DNA of 64,000 nucleotides from contig NZ_CP147520.1 in the NCBI RefSeq assembly GCF_037201975.1, positions 4,836,001-4,900,000 on the forward strand, read 5' to 3'. The translations under genes and the position numbers were made by a program. Each line of letters starts with the position of its first letter. The first letter of the stretch is position 1. Below the pieces are notes generated by a model, which was not told where the DNA came from, ran no database searches, and saw only the letters and a list, made by a program, of their open reading frames with translations. Below, one piece after another: positions 1-10,135 of the stretch. This DNA comes from Streptomyces sp. TG1A-60 (GTDB lineage: Bacteria; Actinomycetota; Actinomycetes; Streptomycetales; Streptomycetaceae).

Positions 1-126
1 CCTTCGGGCGAGCTCTACTGATAGGGATGCGATCCGTCACCGCCGCCACCCCCACCGCAGCTACGCCGGTAGCGGTCGACGACCCCTTCCGCAGAGTCGC
101 CCTGGGGTCGCGACTACCGGAGGACT

Positions 127-318
127 TCAGTTCTGCTTGCCTCTCTCCTTCCTTATATCTCTGATTCCTTTAGCCGTGTAGAACGTTACGGCAACACCCA
201 ATGCGATCTCGCACGCACCCCACAGCCTAGACCAGCCACTCTCTTGAATATTTCCTACTCCACTCGCCAGCAAGAAGGGAAGGAAGAAGAGGAGAGGGGA
301 AAGCTTATACTTGCCCAC
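127..318 (-). CDS. small two-helix membrane protein, hypothetical
   Basis: This 63-residue protein of unknown function begins with GTG; a GGGAG ribosome site lies five bases upstream. Residues 6-21 and about 32-48 form two hydrophobic segments, followed by a lysine/arginine-rich tail, so it should be an integral membrane protein with a basic cytoplasmic end. The gene is much poorer in G+C than its surroundings, which suggests recent acquisition. It lies on the same strand as the RHS gene, after the 54-residue membrane protein, and is separated from both by two hairpins (351-382 and 500-544), so it is probably transcribed on its own. It could be a second immunity-type or orphan membrane protein; no family was recognised. 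Confidence 0.55.
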   Translation of the reverse strand: MGKYKLSPLLFFLPFLLASGVGNIQESGWSRLWGACEIALGVAVTFYTAKGIRDIRKERGKQN

Positions 319-350
319 ATGAACTCCCGTGTAGAGACGTTCACCCAGAT

Positions 351-382
351 CCGGTAGGGGATCGAGTCTCCTCCCCTACCGG
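351..382. terminator. perfect inverted repeat, probable terminator
   Basis: Eleven-base perfect arms, CCGGTAGGGGA (351-361) and TCCCCTACCGG (372-382), enclose a ten-base loop. It lies between the two small minus-strand membrane genes. There is no T-tract, which is usual for Streptomyces terminators. Confidence 0.5.
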
Positions 383-499
383 TCGGAGGGATATCGGCGA
401 CTGTTTCTGCCCGTGTACCTCCTATCCGAACGCCGCCCGCTGTTGGTCAGCGAGTCATTCCAATCCCGTCGAACCTTAGTCAGGGCGATGCAGACCGGC

Positions 500-544
500 A
501 GTGTGGCACCGACCGGGATTAGCGGTCCGGGTCGGCGCCACACT
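500..544 (-). terminator. hairpin after the 54-residue gene
   Basis: Fifteen-base arms at 500-514 and 530-544 pair with one G:U-type mismatch around a 15-base loop. The hairpin begins 18 bases after the stop codon of the minus-strand gene at 562-726, so it probably ends the RHS/small-gene transcript. Confidence 0.5.
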
Positions 545-561
545 GATATCGGCTTCTTGGG

Positions 562-726
562 CTAGTGTCCGCGCCTCCGCCGAATACGGCCTCCGACGTA
601 TGCGCCCGTCGCACCCATGAACAAGGCGAGAACGGCTTGACTCGGCAACCCTCCGCCGAGCAGCAGTGCGAGCCCACCGCCGATGGTCAGAAGTGCCAGG
701 CCGACCAATATGTCAGAGGCTTTCAT
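562..726 (-). CDS. 54-residue membrane protein next to RHS gene; candidate immunity protein
   Basis: The ATG at 726 follows a strong ribosome site (GGAGG, spacing about 8) and opens a 54-codon frame ending in TAG. Residues 6-23 and 31-46 are hydrophobic, and the tail is RIRRRRGH. The start lies 58 bases after the stop of the RHS gene on the same strand, and a hairpin follows, so both are likely on one transcript. RHS and other polymorphic toxins are normally followed directly by a small immunity gene. The position fits, and a membrane location would suit a membrane-acting toxin tip, but this role is inferred from position only. An alternative is an unrelated small membrane protein. Confidence 0.6.
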   Translation of the reverse strand: MKASDILVGLALLTIGGGLALLLGGGLPSQAVLALFMGATGAYVGGRIRRRRGH

Positions 727-784
727 ATGCTTCCTCCGGATTTCTCGTGCGAGAGGTACGCTCGCCTGATAATTACGCGATGCG

Positions 785-3700
785 TCATCTGCGCCACCAT
801 CCCCACCCCCGAGAGGGAGCCCGACGCTTCCCTGTCCCTCTCGCGACGAATCTTTGCGTGGCCTTCCAGGTAAGGCCGCCTACAGAGCTCGCGGCTCCGA
901 ATCCGGCCCCTTGACCGACGCTGACCCACAGGTCTCGTCGGTTGTACCTTGCGCGATTCCCGAAACGTCGCTTGGCCCAGTAGTCGCCGGCTCCCCAAGC
1001 TGCTCCGATGGCTGCTCCGGCGACGATGCATCCCAGGCCGCCCGTGACCGCACAGAAGCCGGCCGTTGCGAAAGCCGCACCTGCGTAGACGGCTCCACGC
1101 AGCAAGCGTCGCTTCCATCTGTTCGAGAACCAGTGTCTGCCGTCGAGGTCGTACTTGTTGATGGGGTCGCCGTGGACGTACTCATACGCGTTGGCGTTGC
1201 CGCCGTGGATGGGGTCGGTGGACAGGAAGCGGCCGATTCGGGGGTCGTAGAGCCGGACGCCCATGAGGACGAGTGCCGTGGTGGGTGAGGTGGGGCGTTG
1301 TTTGCCGCCGAGCCAGCCGTAGCGGGCGGGGGTGCTGCCCTGGCGGGGGTTGCCGTATTCGTCGTGGTCGAGGACGGTCGTGGGTTTGGTGGTGTCCAGG
1401 GGGTGTTGGACGGCCAGGTCGCCGTGGATGTTGGTCAGTTGCAGGACGGTGTCGCCGGTTTCGCCGGTGATGGCGGCGAGGTCGCCCGGTGGTGGTGTTG
1501 TAGGTGTAGGTGGTGGTGGACGGCGCCGAGTCGGTGACCTTGGTCGGCCGGTCGAGGGCGTCGTACTCGGTGGTGGTGGTGTTGCCGGTGCCGTCGTTGT
1601 AGGAGATCTGGCGGCCGAGCTTGTCGTAGCCGTAGGCGATGGTGGTGGTGCCCGCGGTCACGGTTGCGACCTTGCCGGTGGTCTCGTCGTAGGCGGTGGT
1701 GGTGTCCGGCACGGCGGTACCGATGCCGCCGGTGATGGCCGTCGTGGCGGGGCGGCCGGCGGCGTCGGGGGTGATGGTGGTGGTGCGGGTGACTCCGTTC
1801 GCGGTTTCGATGGTCTTGGCGGTGCCGCCGAAGCGGTCGTACTCGGTGACCGTGGTGGGCAGCCCGGTCGGGTTGGAGCCGCCGCCGGTGATGGCGCCGG
1901 CCGGTCCGACGGAGCAGACCAGGTCGGCCCATTCCGGGCGTCCGGCGCAGGTGCCGGTGCCGGTGGCCGACCAGTAGGTCGTCACCCGCGCTCCGGCGTC
2001 GGTGCCGTCGGACTCGGGCTGGGTGGTCTTGATCACCCGGCCTTGGGTGTCGTAGTCCGTGGTGGACGTGATGGCCAGTCCTGCCGGGTCCTGGATGGTC
2101 TTGGGCGGCAGGCCCTTGGCCCAGTCGTACTCGGTCTTGGTGGTGCGCACGTCCGCGTCGGCCGGGTAGCCCTCCAGATGGGCGCCGGTCTTGATCGTGG
2201 TGACCTTGTCGTGGATGGGGGCGTCGGCCGGGCGGTCCTCGTCGTAGGTGTTGACCGTGTGCGAGCGCAGCGGGACCTCGCTGCCCGCGGGCAGCGCCTG
2301 TGCGTCACCGTAGGCGGCCACGTCCTGGGTGAGAGTGGCCGCGTGCAGCGGCCCGAACTCCTCCAGCAGGCGGTGTCCGTCGGTGTTGTACACCGAGAGG
2401 GACGACAGCTGGCGGGCCCGGTCGGCGGTGGACTGGGCGTCGATGCCCAGCCGGGTCAGCCGCTCCAGGCCGGCACCGGAGGTGGCCAGGGCCAGCTTCC
2501 GGTTGCCCGCACTCAACTCGCGCACCGTGTTGCCGAACCGGTCGTACTCGGTCATGGAGATGTGCCCGCCGGGTGTGGCGGTGTTGACCTCGCGTCCGGA
2601 GGCGTTGGTGTAGGTGACCGAGGCCCGGGTGTAGGCAGTGGCCGTCAGGTCGGCCCCGTTGTGGGAGGCCGGGACGGCGTCCGAAGGGAACACCGCGGTG
2701 GCGTCCGTCGGCACGTCGCTCTGCGCCCACGCGGCCACGTCCGCCTGCCCCATGGGGTAGGGGGCGTCGGTCCCGGTCAGCGGCACGTCGTAGACGACCG
2801 AGGTGGACGCCGTGCCGTTGGTCTGCGTCGCCGATCCCGGTGTCAAAGTCGGGCGGGACGCCTTGAGCAGCATGCCCGCACCCGCGGTGGCCGCGTTGCC
2901 GGCCGTGCCGTAGGTGAAGGTCCACGCCAGCTCTCCCGGCGGGGTCAGTTCGATCACGCGGCCGGCCGAGTCGTAGGCGTACGTGGTTTTCAGCGCCGGT
3001 GAGATCCGTGGGTCCCACACCTCGCGCAGACGGCCGGAGTCGTCGTAGGCGTACGAGGCGATGGACACCGCGGTGGAGCTGCCCGCCCCCGGAGCCGTGG
3101 ACCACAGCCGGATCTCCTTGACCCGGTCGACGTAGTCGCCGAACGACGTGGACGTCGCCGTGGTGGAGGCCGCGTAGACGTACTCCAGCACCCGGCAGCC
3201 CTTGGTCGACGGAGTCGTCTCACAGGTCTCGGAGGACACCGCCGAGGTCGGGGCGATGACCCACCTGGGGCGTGCCACGGTCTTGTTGTCCACGGTGATG
3301 GTCTGGGAGATCACCTTGGTGGTGGAGTTGCCCGTGAGCAGGTAGGTCGACGACACGCTCCACGTGGTCACGGCCGGGTCGACCTTGGCGAACGTGGTCT
3401 TGATGCCCTCGTGGACATCGGTGACCGTGAAGGCGCCGGTCAGCGAACCGGTCAGCTCAAAGTCGTCCGCGCCCGGCTCGGCCTTCCAGCCACCGCCGCT
3501 GGTGGCGGTGAAGCCGGTCTCCTCACCGTCGACGTCGACCAGGACCACGGAGGTGTCCGAGGTCTTCTTGACGTACGACCAGTCGGACTCGGTGATCTCC
3601 GCGACCGTACCGGCGGTCCACTGCGGGCCGAAGATCGGAGCCTGGCCCTCCTGCTTGGCCCCGGCGTCCGGGCGACGGGACGAGGCCGAGCGCGTCACGC

Positions 3701-6311
3701 TCATGTCGAACGCGGAGGCGTCCGTGTCCGAGAGCGTGTAGTCACCGGTCAGGGTGTTCACGCTGCCGGGACCGATGTCCTCGGCCGGTGCGGTGCCCGC
3801 GTCGCGGTCAACGGTGACGGTCACCGGCTGGGAGTAGCCGGTGGTGGTGCCGTCGGTGAACGCCGCCCGGATGTCGATCGGGCCGTCGTCGGGGAAACTG
3901 GTGGTGATGTTCCACACCAGGGCCGGGGGAGCACCGCTCGGGGCGGCCAGCGGCCAGGAGGCCACGGCGGAGCCGTCGGAGTTCTTCGTCACGTCGGCCA
4001 GCGGCACGTTCTTCCACACCGTGTCTGCCTCACCGAGCCGGTACTGATACGTCACACCGGTGTAGCTGGTCTTGCCTGTGGCCGCGAGCGCCACCCGGCG
4101 GGCGGGGCGGTCGCCGTCGCGCGGGGTGAGGATCGCGGCCCCGTCTGCGCCGACGCCGAACTTGTACTCGGTCGTGGTGGTGGACAGGTTGCCGCCGGAG
4201 TCGACGGTCTTGGCGTACAGGGTGTGCCAGCCCTCGGCCGGATTGACGGTGATGGCTAGCGGATCGCCGCCAGTCCCGTTGGTGGTGTCGTCGATCCGCT
4301 TCGGCGTGTTCGGGTCGTTCAGCCCCCACAGATAGCCCTGGCCGTCAGTGGAGCTGGTGTCCAGGGTGCACTGGGCGCCGTCGGTGGCCTTGGCCGTCCA
4401 TGTGTTGCCGGTGTAGGGGTCACACGTGATGGACGGGGCTGCGGGCTTGGCGGTGTTCAGCACGAAGGTGGAGTAGCCGGTCCAGGAGCCGTACAGCGAG
4501 CTGTCGTAGCCGCGTACCCGGTAGCGCAGGTGTGAGCCGGCCGGGAAGGCGTTGGCGGAGGGTATCGCCAGGGTGGCGGTGGAGCCGGAGGCGACGCCGG
4601 TGGTGGTGGCGGTGTAGGTGTAGGTGGTGTCGTTGTAGGCCGGGTCCGGGGTGATCTCGAACTGGGCCTTGACCGTGCCGCCGTCCGCATCCGACACCTT
4701 CGCCGTCAGCTGCGGGGTGAGCGAGGTGACGTACCGCTTGCCGTTGTAGGCGTTCAGCGTACTCGGCGAGATCGCCGCCGAAGTGGGCTTGGCGGGGTAG
4801 GAGTTGTAGGTGACCGTCAGCGACGGCTCGACATCCGGATCGTGGGAACCGTCGACGTAGTTCGCCGACCGGTACCGCCGCCAGGTCAGCACGTCGGTCT
4901 CGTTGACCGCGGCCAGGCGGATACCGTAGTTCGGCGAACCGTCCGCCCACGCCTGCACGATCGCATCCACGTCCCAGGAGACCAGGCCCGCCGGGCAGGA
5001 GGAGCTGTAGCCCTTCGCAGCGGTCGAGGTCACCGCGCCGGTGGTGGTGGTCGACGGCTGCGCCGACCAGGAGATCGCCGACGGATCCCAGTCCGCGGTG
5101 ACCCTGCGGGCCTGCACGCCGGAGCCGGAGGTGGAGCAGGTGGAGGAGTAGTACGAGTACAGCCGCAGATCGGTGTCCACGATCTTCTTGCCGGTGTACT
5201 GCGACGTGGAGAACTTCAGGAACGAACGCGCCTTCTGCACCCCGTCATAGGTGCCGGCCTTCAACTCTGTCGATCCGCGCTGGCTCGTCGGGTAGTCGTC
5301 GTACTGGATCCAGGTGTCCGTGGTCGGGCCCGCCAGCGTGTTGGTCGGGTCGATCACCACCGGATAGGTGACATCCGGGTCCGAGAGGAATGTTTCGCTC
5401 GGCTTGAGCACCAGCGTCTGGTCGCCGTCGGCCGCCGTCTCCACCGTCGCGCTGACCTTCGCCGTACGCTCCGGCTCCTGGGACTTGGCGTCCTCCGAGT
5501 CTCCTCACATCAGCGGCGGCGGCGCTGCGGCGACCTGCTTGCCCTTGGCGTCCTCCCAGCGCAGCCGCTGATCCGACGTCTCCTCAAGAGTCAGGCCTTC
5601 GGCCTTGACCGGCAGACGGAACTCCACCGGACCGCTCGGCCGCTCCCGCAGCACCACCGAGTGAGAGAAACCTTCCGGAAGTGCGGAAACCACCACATCG
5701 CCCCCGGGAACCGCATCCGGGTAGGTGGCCGTGTTGCCTTTCAGAACCGGCTTGGGCAGAGCGCCGTCCCACGCCACTCCGAAGCTCTTCTCGCCGCGGC
5801 TGACCTGCGCCAACGGCGCTGCGCTCCCGCCTGCGGAGAAGGCGATGTCAGCGGCCGCCGCCTTCGGCACGATCTCGCCGTCCGCCTCGGACAGCGTCAC
5901 ATCCACCGGCCGCCACTTGCCCGCCGCGTCCTGCACCCGGATCGGACCGGTGAAGGACTCCACCGTCACCGTGCCGTCCGGATTCGCCCACGTGGTCGTG
6001 GCCTCGGTACGCGCGCCGAGGATCTCGATCCGCCGGTCCTGCAGCCGGGCCATCAGCTGCGCCGATGCCTCGTCATCGGCCTCGGCAGGGCCGAGCCGGG
6101 GCTGCGAATCAGCAGTCGTCGTCTGTGACGCCAGCGCCACCGACCGACCGGACGTTGCGACGGTGATCGCGGCCTCAGTGGCCAGCAGCATGGCCACAGC
6201 ACCGGCTATCAGCTTCAGAGGGCGTTCAGGGAGGAGGGTCGCGCGTTGGCGACGTCTCTGATCGGGGACACGCTCACCCTGTCTCGCAGAGGGGAGCAGA
6301 GATCTTCCCAT
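785..6311 (-). pseudogene. RHS/YD-repeat secreted protein, interrupted by a stop and a frameshift
   Basis: Read as one gene, this encodes about 1,840 residues. The start at 6311 has GGAG six bases upstream. Residues about 20-60 form a long basic then hydrophobic export signal. A beta-rich middle with a DNRLRE-like region follows, then many YD repeats (YDxxGR, YDRFG, YGYDKLGR). Near the end is the RHS core motif GVRLYDPRIGRFLSTDP, with a ~110-residue variable tip containing a glycine-rich hydrophobic stretch. Two breaks are visible. A TGA at 5505-5507 is in frame with coding sequence on both sides. At 1485-1487 an extra C (G on the coding strand) moves the last ~230 codons into another frame; removing it gives exactly 1,842 codons. 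Such proteins usually deliver a C-terminal toxin against neighbouring cells. The breaks may be real decay or sequence errors. Confidence 0.85.
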
Positions 6312-6327
6312 TCCGGACTCCGTATCT

Positions 6328-6345
6328 CCTGATCACCCGATCAGG
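6328..6345 (-). promoter_or_regulatory. inverted repeat overlapping the RHS ribosome site
   Basis: CCTGATC (6328-6334) and GATCAGG (6339-6345) form a seven-base perfect inverted repeat about 20 bases upstream of the RHS start. Its proximal arm overlaps a CAGGAG sequence. It could be an operator or an RNA hairpin that limits translation. The flanking 6350-6490 stretch is unusually A+T rich and is the best promoter candidate. Confidence 0.3.
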
Positions 6346-6731
6346 TGAGGCGGAAAATATCCAGGGAGAAAAGATCAAATAGAGGTGCAGAAGCTCACGC
6401 GTCGGGCAATTCATCGAGGAGCCTGCAATGTGATATTGGTCATAGTATCTTCATTTTCGTGGCGCTCTATTTCGGTGAGTGGTAATCAATTCGGCTTACG
6501 GCAAAGGGATTTACCCAAGCAAGCATCGTCCTCGGGGCCGAGCGCGCCGCATACTCCGGGAGAGGGTCTCTGGGAGACCGGGCTGCCCGGTGGCGGGCCC
6601 GGGTGGCTTGAACAAGGCAACCTCCGCCATGGGCACAGCGACCGGTGGCCTGGGCGGAGCCGCCTCCGGCAGTGGTCGAGCCGGGAACATCACGAGTGCG
6701 CGGCGGTCGACCCACTGTGCCAGGGCTGCCA
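6346..6731. other. intergenic, no gene recognised
   Basis: The first ~140 bases are A+T rich and probably hold the RHS promoter on the minus strand. The rest is G+C rich, with open frames on both strands but no convincing start site or recognised protein family. Confidence 0.5.
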
Positions 6732-6951
6732 ATGAGGAACTACATGCGAACGACGCGTCGGCATCGCTCTCGCCGCCATCGGCGCCGTGCTCACGGCGGC
6801 CGGGGCCGCCCTTTACATCCTGCCCGGACCCGGCGTTCCCGTCCTGTTCCTCGGCCTTGCGGCCCTGGCGATCGGACTGGTCAAGGCCGCCGTCGACCAC
6901 CGCAACCGACGCCGCCGCCCCGACGCGAGGAAGGCGCCTTCGCCCCCGTGA
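6732..6951 (+). pseudogene. small PGPGW-like membrane protein, frameshifted near its start
   Basis: From 6757 to the TGA at 6951 one frame reads as a convincing membrane protein: two hydrophobic segments around the sequence ILPGPGVPVLFLGLAALAIG, then a basic tail. This matches the actinobacterial PGPGW-type putative transmembrane proteins. That frame has an upstream stop and no start codon. The plausible start, ATG at 6732 (MRNYMRTT), is in another frame, so one extra base lies at about 6748-6757. Removing it would give a 72-residue protein. Either the gene is broken or the base call is wrong. It has no obvious partner genes. Confidence 0.5.
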
Positions 6952-7450
6952 TCCGGCACTGGACCGGTCTTCCTGTCTTCTCCCTCACCCTGATTCCGTC
7001 CGGGCCAGCCCTGCCCACCGGGCGGTTCGGCCACCCGAGTCGCGTGCGGCTGCCTCCACCGGTCCCCTCCTGCGGTGCCGCTCCGCCGACGACACGGAGC
7101 CGCGAGAGCTGATCAGCACCGAAGCCGAGCGGCCCGCACCCCGTGCTACCCCCCGTAGCGCCACAGGTTCAGGCTGCGCCCGAATCAGCCCTGAGCCCCT
7201 TTCCCACCCTTTCCCGTCGGCCACGCGTTTCGCCGGGTCTTCGGGCTGGAACGGCCCATTCCCTGTCACCTTCAAGGCGTGACAGCCGACGGCGTCCACC
7301 CCCCTTCTTCGCGCGTGACGCAGGCCACATAAGGATTCTGTGAGTACGGCACAACCTTCCACACGTTTGCTGAGTCGCACCTGTGGAATCAACGGCCACA
7401 TCCGCGGCCCCACAACGCGACGGCCACTCACCCCTTCGCACGAGGTGCAC
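6952..7450. other. intergenic, promoter region for the LAETG protein
   Basis: No coding region with a credible start or family was seen here. A TAAGGAT sequence near 7329 is a possible -10 element for the surface-protein gene downstream. Confidence 0.4.
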
Positions 7451-8635
7451 ATGAAGCTTCGCCGCGCCATGGCCGTCGCAGCCGCCACGGCAGTCATAGC
7501 CCCGCTGGCCCTGCTGTCGGCTCCGGCAGCCTTCGCCACCGACACCCCGGGGACCACGGAGAGCTCCTCCACCGGTACCTCCGGCGACACCGGCACCGGT
7601 GACGCGGCCGGGACGGGAGACACGACCGGCACCGGTGGTGACTCGCCGGACAAGGACACGGACGCCGCCTCCGGCGACCAGGACACGTCGACCGATGACC
7701 AGGACGCCGCCACGGACGATGAGGCAGCGGCCTCCGACGACGAGGCGTCCGCGTCGGACGACCAGGACACCTCGACCGAGGACGACACCACGTCCGGTGA
7801 GGACGACACCACGTCGACCGAGGACGGGGACCCGTCCTCCGAGGACGACACCAAGCCGTCGGACGGCGAGGGCGACGACGGCGATGGCACCGGCCCCTCG
7901 GACGACGAGCCGTGGAACCCCTACGAGGACTGCGAGACCTTCGACCTGGACGACAAGCTCACGGCCTCCATCTCCGGGCTGCCGAACCAGATCGTCGCGG
8001 GCTCCGGCTGGCACGAGTTCGAGTTCGTGATCAGGAACGACTCGGACAAGGACCTGCAGAAGGTCTGGGTCCAGGCGTTCACGGAGTACGGGGACGACAC
8101 CAACGACGACAGCTCGCTCCTCTTCGACCTCGCCGAGCTCCAGTACAAGCTGGACGGCAAGTGGACCGGCGACTACCAGGAGGGCTTCGAGGACGAGGAC
8201 GGCAAGATCGCCTTCACGGGTACGTTCGTCGCCGTCCTGGACTCCCTGGAGAAGCACTCCACCGCCACCCTGGACCTCCGTGTGCGGGTGGACGAGGAGG
8301 CTCCGGCGGGTTCGTCGTTCGCGCTGAGCCAGGCCGTGTACGCGGGTGAGGAGTCCGCGTGCTACGGCAACGGCGACTTCTACGAGTTCACCGTGCTCGC
8401 CGCCGGCGGCGAGCCGGGCGACGACGTCGAGGACGCCGAGCCGAACGGCGAGAAGCCCGACGTCACCGAGGGCGTGAAGCCGCAGGGCGAGGCCAAGGAG
8501 ATCACCGGCAACCTCGCGGAGACGGGCTCCGGCTCCGCGCTTCCCGTGATCGGGATCGCCGGCGGCGTGGCCGTCGCCGCCGGTGCCGGCGCGATGTTCG
8601 TGGTACGCCGCAAGAAGGCCGGGGCACAGGCGTAG
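7451..8635 (+). CDS. acidic LAETG-anchored cell-surface protein
   Basis: The protein has 394 residues, starting at the ATG preceded by GAGGTG and followed by a classical Sec signal peptide (MKLRRAMAVAAATAVIAPLA, cleavage near AFA-TD). Residues about 35-155 are almost only Asp, Glu, Ser, Thr, Gly and Ala, a long acidic linker. Residues about 160-320 form a folded domain resembling a secreted beta-sandwich. The C-terminus carries the sorting signal LAETG, a hydrophobic helix and the basic tail VVRRKKAGAQA. LAxTG is the recognition motif of Streptomyces class E sortases, so the protein should be covalently linked to peptidoglycan. A longer in-frame ATG upstream (7340) would bury the signal peptide and is unlikely. 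The function of the folded domain is unknown. A strong terminator follows. Confidence 0.85.
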   Translation: MKLRRAMAVAAATAVIAPLALLSAPAAFATDTPGTTESSSTGTSGDTGTGDAAGTGDTTGTGGDSPDKDTDAASGDQDTSTDDQDAATDDEAAASDDEASASDDQDTSTEDDTTSGEDDTTSTEDGDPSSEDDTKPSDGEGDDGDGTGPSDDEPWNPYEDCETFDLDDKLTASISGLPNQIVAGSGWHEFEFVIRNDSDKDLQKVWVQAFTEYGDDTNDDSSLLFDLAELQYKLDGKWTGDYQEGFEDEDGKIAFTGTFVAVLDSLEKHSTATLDLRVRVDEEAPAGSSFALSQAVYAGEESACYGNGDFYEFTVLAAGGEPGDDVEDAEPNGEKPDVTEGVKPQGEAKEITGNLAETGSGSALPVIGIAGGVAVAAGAGAMFVVRRKKAGAQA

Positions 8636-8663
8636 GGCGAGAGCGGTTCCGTACGGGACACGG

Positions 8664-8703
8664 AAGAGGGGCCTGCGTCCGGAGAGGGCGCAGGCCCCTC
8701 TTT
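8664..8703 (+). terminator. intrinsic terminator of the surface-protein gene
   Basis: Arms AGAGGGGCCTGCG (8665-8677) and CGCAGGCCCCTCT (8689-8701) form a perfect 13-base stem with an 11-base loop and a short T run, 29 bases after the stop codon. Confidence 0.85.
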
Positions 8704-8914
8704 CTGCGGCGTGTGGTTCGCCGAGGCCATGGGCGGCACGCTCAGTGGATCGGGTTCTGGCGCGGCTGCACCGCCACCTTGCCAGCCCTTCATGGGGAAC
8801 GATCTTCCGATGCACGGGAAACGATCTCCAACGGGGGTGCTCCGCCACACATCAGCCCCACTCGTGAACACCCCACGCACGACTGTTCTTGAGTTCGCTC
8901 GGGGGCGGTTGACG

Positions 8915-8947
8915 AGATCCCGGCGATCATGATGATCGCCGGGATCT
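8915..8947. terminator. near-perfect 33-bp palindrome, likely bidirectional terminator
   Basis: Sixteen-base arms (8915-8930 and 8932-8947) are perfectly complementary around a single central base. It lies at the end of the degraded minus-strand genes. A palindrome this long could also be a recombination or protein-binding site. Confidence 0.5.
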
Positions 8948-8989
8948 TCGTCGTTTCCGGGGTCTGTTCGAGCCTGTTCGGGGTGGTGG

Positions 8990-9568
8990 GGCGAGGCTCT
9001 CCCAGCCCTTGGCCGAGGCGGCGTCGGCGAAGCGGACTTCTCAGTGGCCGTCTGATGCCGGTGGTGCGGCGCGGTCGCCGCGGCCCGCGGTCATGCGACG
9101 TCCCGAGGGTCTGGTGCCGACCGTAGTCTTCGCCGTGGTCCCTGGTCAGTGCGGCCAGCAGTTCGGGGTCGGAGCAGACCTCGGCGGTGTGCTGCCAGGC
9201 GATGAGCAACTGGGCGACGGACGCGCTGTTGCCGAGCGAGTCGGCGGCGCGCATGGTGTCGACCAGTTCGACGGCGAAGGCGTGGAGATCGGGCTCGGGC
9301 AGGAAACGGACCCACGGGAAGGCGTCCGGCAGTATGTCGAGGAGCAGTTCCATGCTGCCGGGCTCCCGGCGCGCCATCGCGGCCAGCTCCGGGTGGCCGC
9401 CGACACCACGGTCTGGTCCTGCTCGGCCCGCGCCGCGGTGGACGGTCCGGTGCCAGGTGGTGTCGCCCACGACGAGACGGCGCAGGGGGTGCTCCTTGGC
9501 CACGGGGTCACGGGGACACGGGAGGACGCCGACCTTGACCCCGGGCACGGGGATGTAGGTGCCCGGGG
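8990..9568 (-). pseudogene. remnants of toxin-antitoxin-like small genes
   Basis: Three short coding-like pieces lie head to tail in different frames. About 9425-9500 reads VAKEHPLRRLVVGDTTWHRT, like the start of a small actinobacterial protein. From ATG 9353 a frame reads MELLLDILPDAFPWVRFLPE and continues about 80 residues before turning into arginine/proline-rich noise; helical DILPDAF-type proteins of this sort are common beside Streptomyces toxins. At about 8999-9043 another frame reads EVRFADAASAKGWESL, resembling the start of a small RelE-like toxin family, but it then loses similarity. None has an intact start-to-stop frame with a good ribosome site. This looks like a decayed toxin-antitoxin locus; the family assignment is by memory of sequence pattern only. 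Confidence 0.4.
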
Positions 9569-10060
9569 TCAGGGGCGGAGCGGCTTCGCGAAGCACAGGC
9601 TCAGGTCGTGGAAGCGGTAGTAGCCGAACTTGGCGCAGGGCTCGTAGCCGCTGGAGGTGTAGAGGGCCACGGCCTCGGGTTGCTTGGTGCCGGTTTCGAG
9701 GACCATGCGGGTACGGCCGACGGTGCGTGCGTCCGACTCCAGTTCGGCCAGGATGCGGCGGGCCAGGCCCAGGCCGCGGGCCTCCGGGGTGACGTACATC
9801 CGCTTGATCTCGGCGTCCCCGTCCCGGTACCCCTCGTCGTTGGTGTCCTGGGTGCGCCAGCCGCCCGTGGCGAGGGGCCTGTCGTGCTCGTCGTAGGCGA
9901 TCAGATACAGCCCGGCCGGCGGTGCGAAGTGCGCCGCGTCCATGTGTGTGGCGTCGCCGTCGTCGCCGTAGCGGACGCTGTACTCGGCCTGGACCTCGTC
10001 GTTCAGCTTGACGGCGTCCGGGTGGTCGAAGGGGACGCGGCGGATCATCATGTCCCGCAT
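9569..10060 (-). CDS. GNAT-family N-acetyltransferase
   Basis: A 163-residue protein with the GNAT fold. It has an N-terminal region rich in acidic residues, a central beta strand (GLYLIAYDEHDRPLATGGWR), the acetyl-CoA binding strand and loop (AEIKRMYVTPEARGLGLARR, where R/GLGLAR stands for the Q/RxxGxG/A motif), and a C-terminal YTSSGYEP helix. The substrate is not predictable. The start could be 10060 (MRDMMIRR) or 10051 (MMIRR); neither has a strong ribosome site. It is transcribed divergently from xthA with about 75 bases between, so the promoters may overlap. Confidence 0.8.
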   Translation of the reverse strand: MRDMMIRRVPFDHPDAVKLNDEVQAEYSVRYGDDGDATHMDAAHFAPPAGLYLIAYDEHDRPLATGGWRTQDTNDEGYRDGDAEIKRMYVTPEARGLGLARRILAELESDARTVGRTRMVLETGTKQPEAVALYTSSGYEPCAKFGYYRFHDLSLCFAKPLRP

Positions 10061-10123
10061 CGTATCTATGCGCATGCATCCGGTGTGATCCGCGTCGAAA
10101 TCCGGACGCCGTCCACGTACGGG

Positions 10124-10129
10124 TATCGT
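10124..10129 (+). promoter_or_regulatory. -10 box of a likely leaderless xthA transcript
   Basis: TATCGT ends six bases before the GTG start of the exonuclease gene. There is no ribosome site before that GTG. This spacing is the usual Streptomyces arrangement for mRNAs that begin at the start codon. Confidence 0.45.
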
Positions 10130-10135
10130 GCCCGG

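Noticed and set aside
1273..4335. Long plus-strand open frames opposite the RHS gene (for example 1332-3002)
   Set aside because: They are antisense shadows of a high-GC coding strand. Their translations are Gly/Val/Arg-rich without family similarity and they lack ribosome sites.
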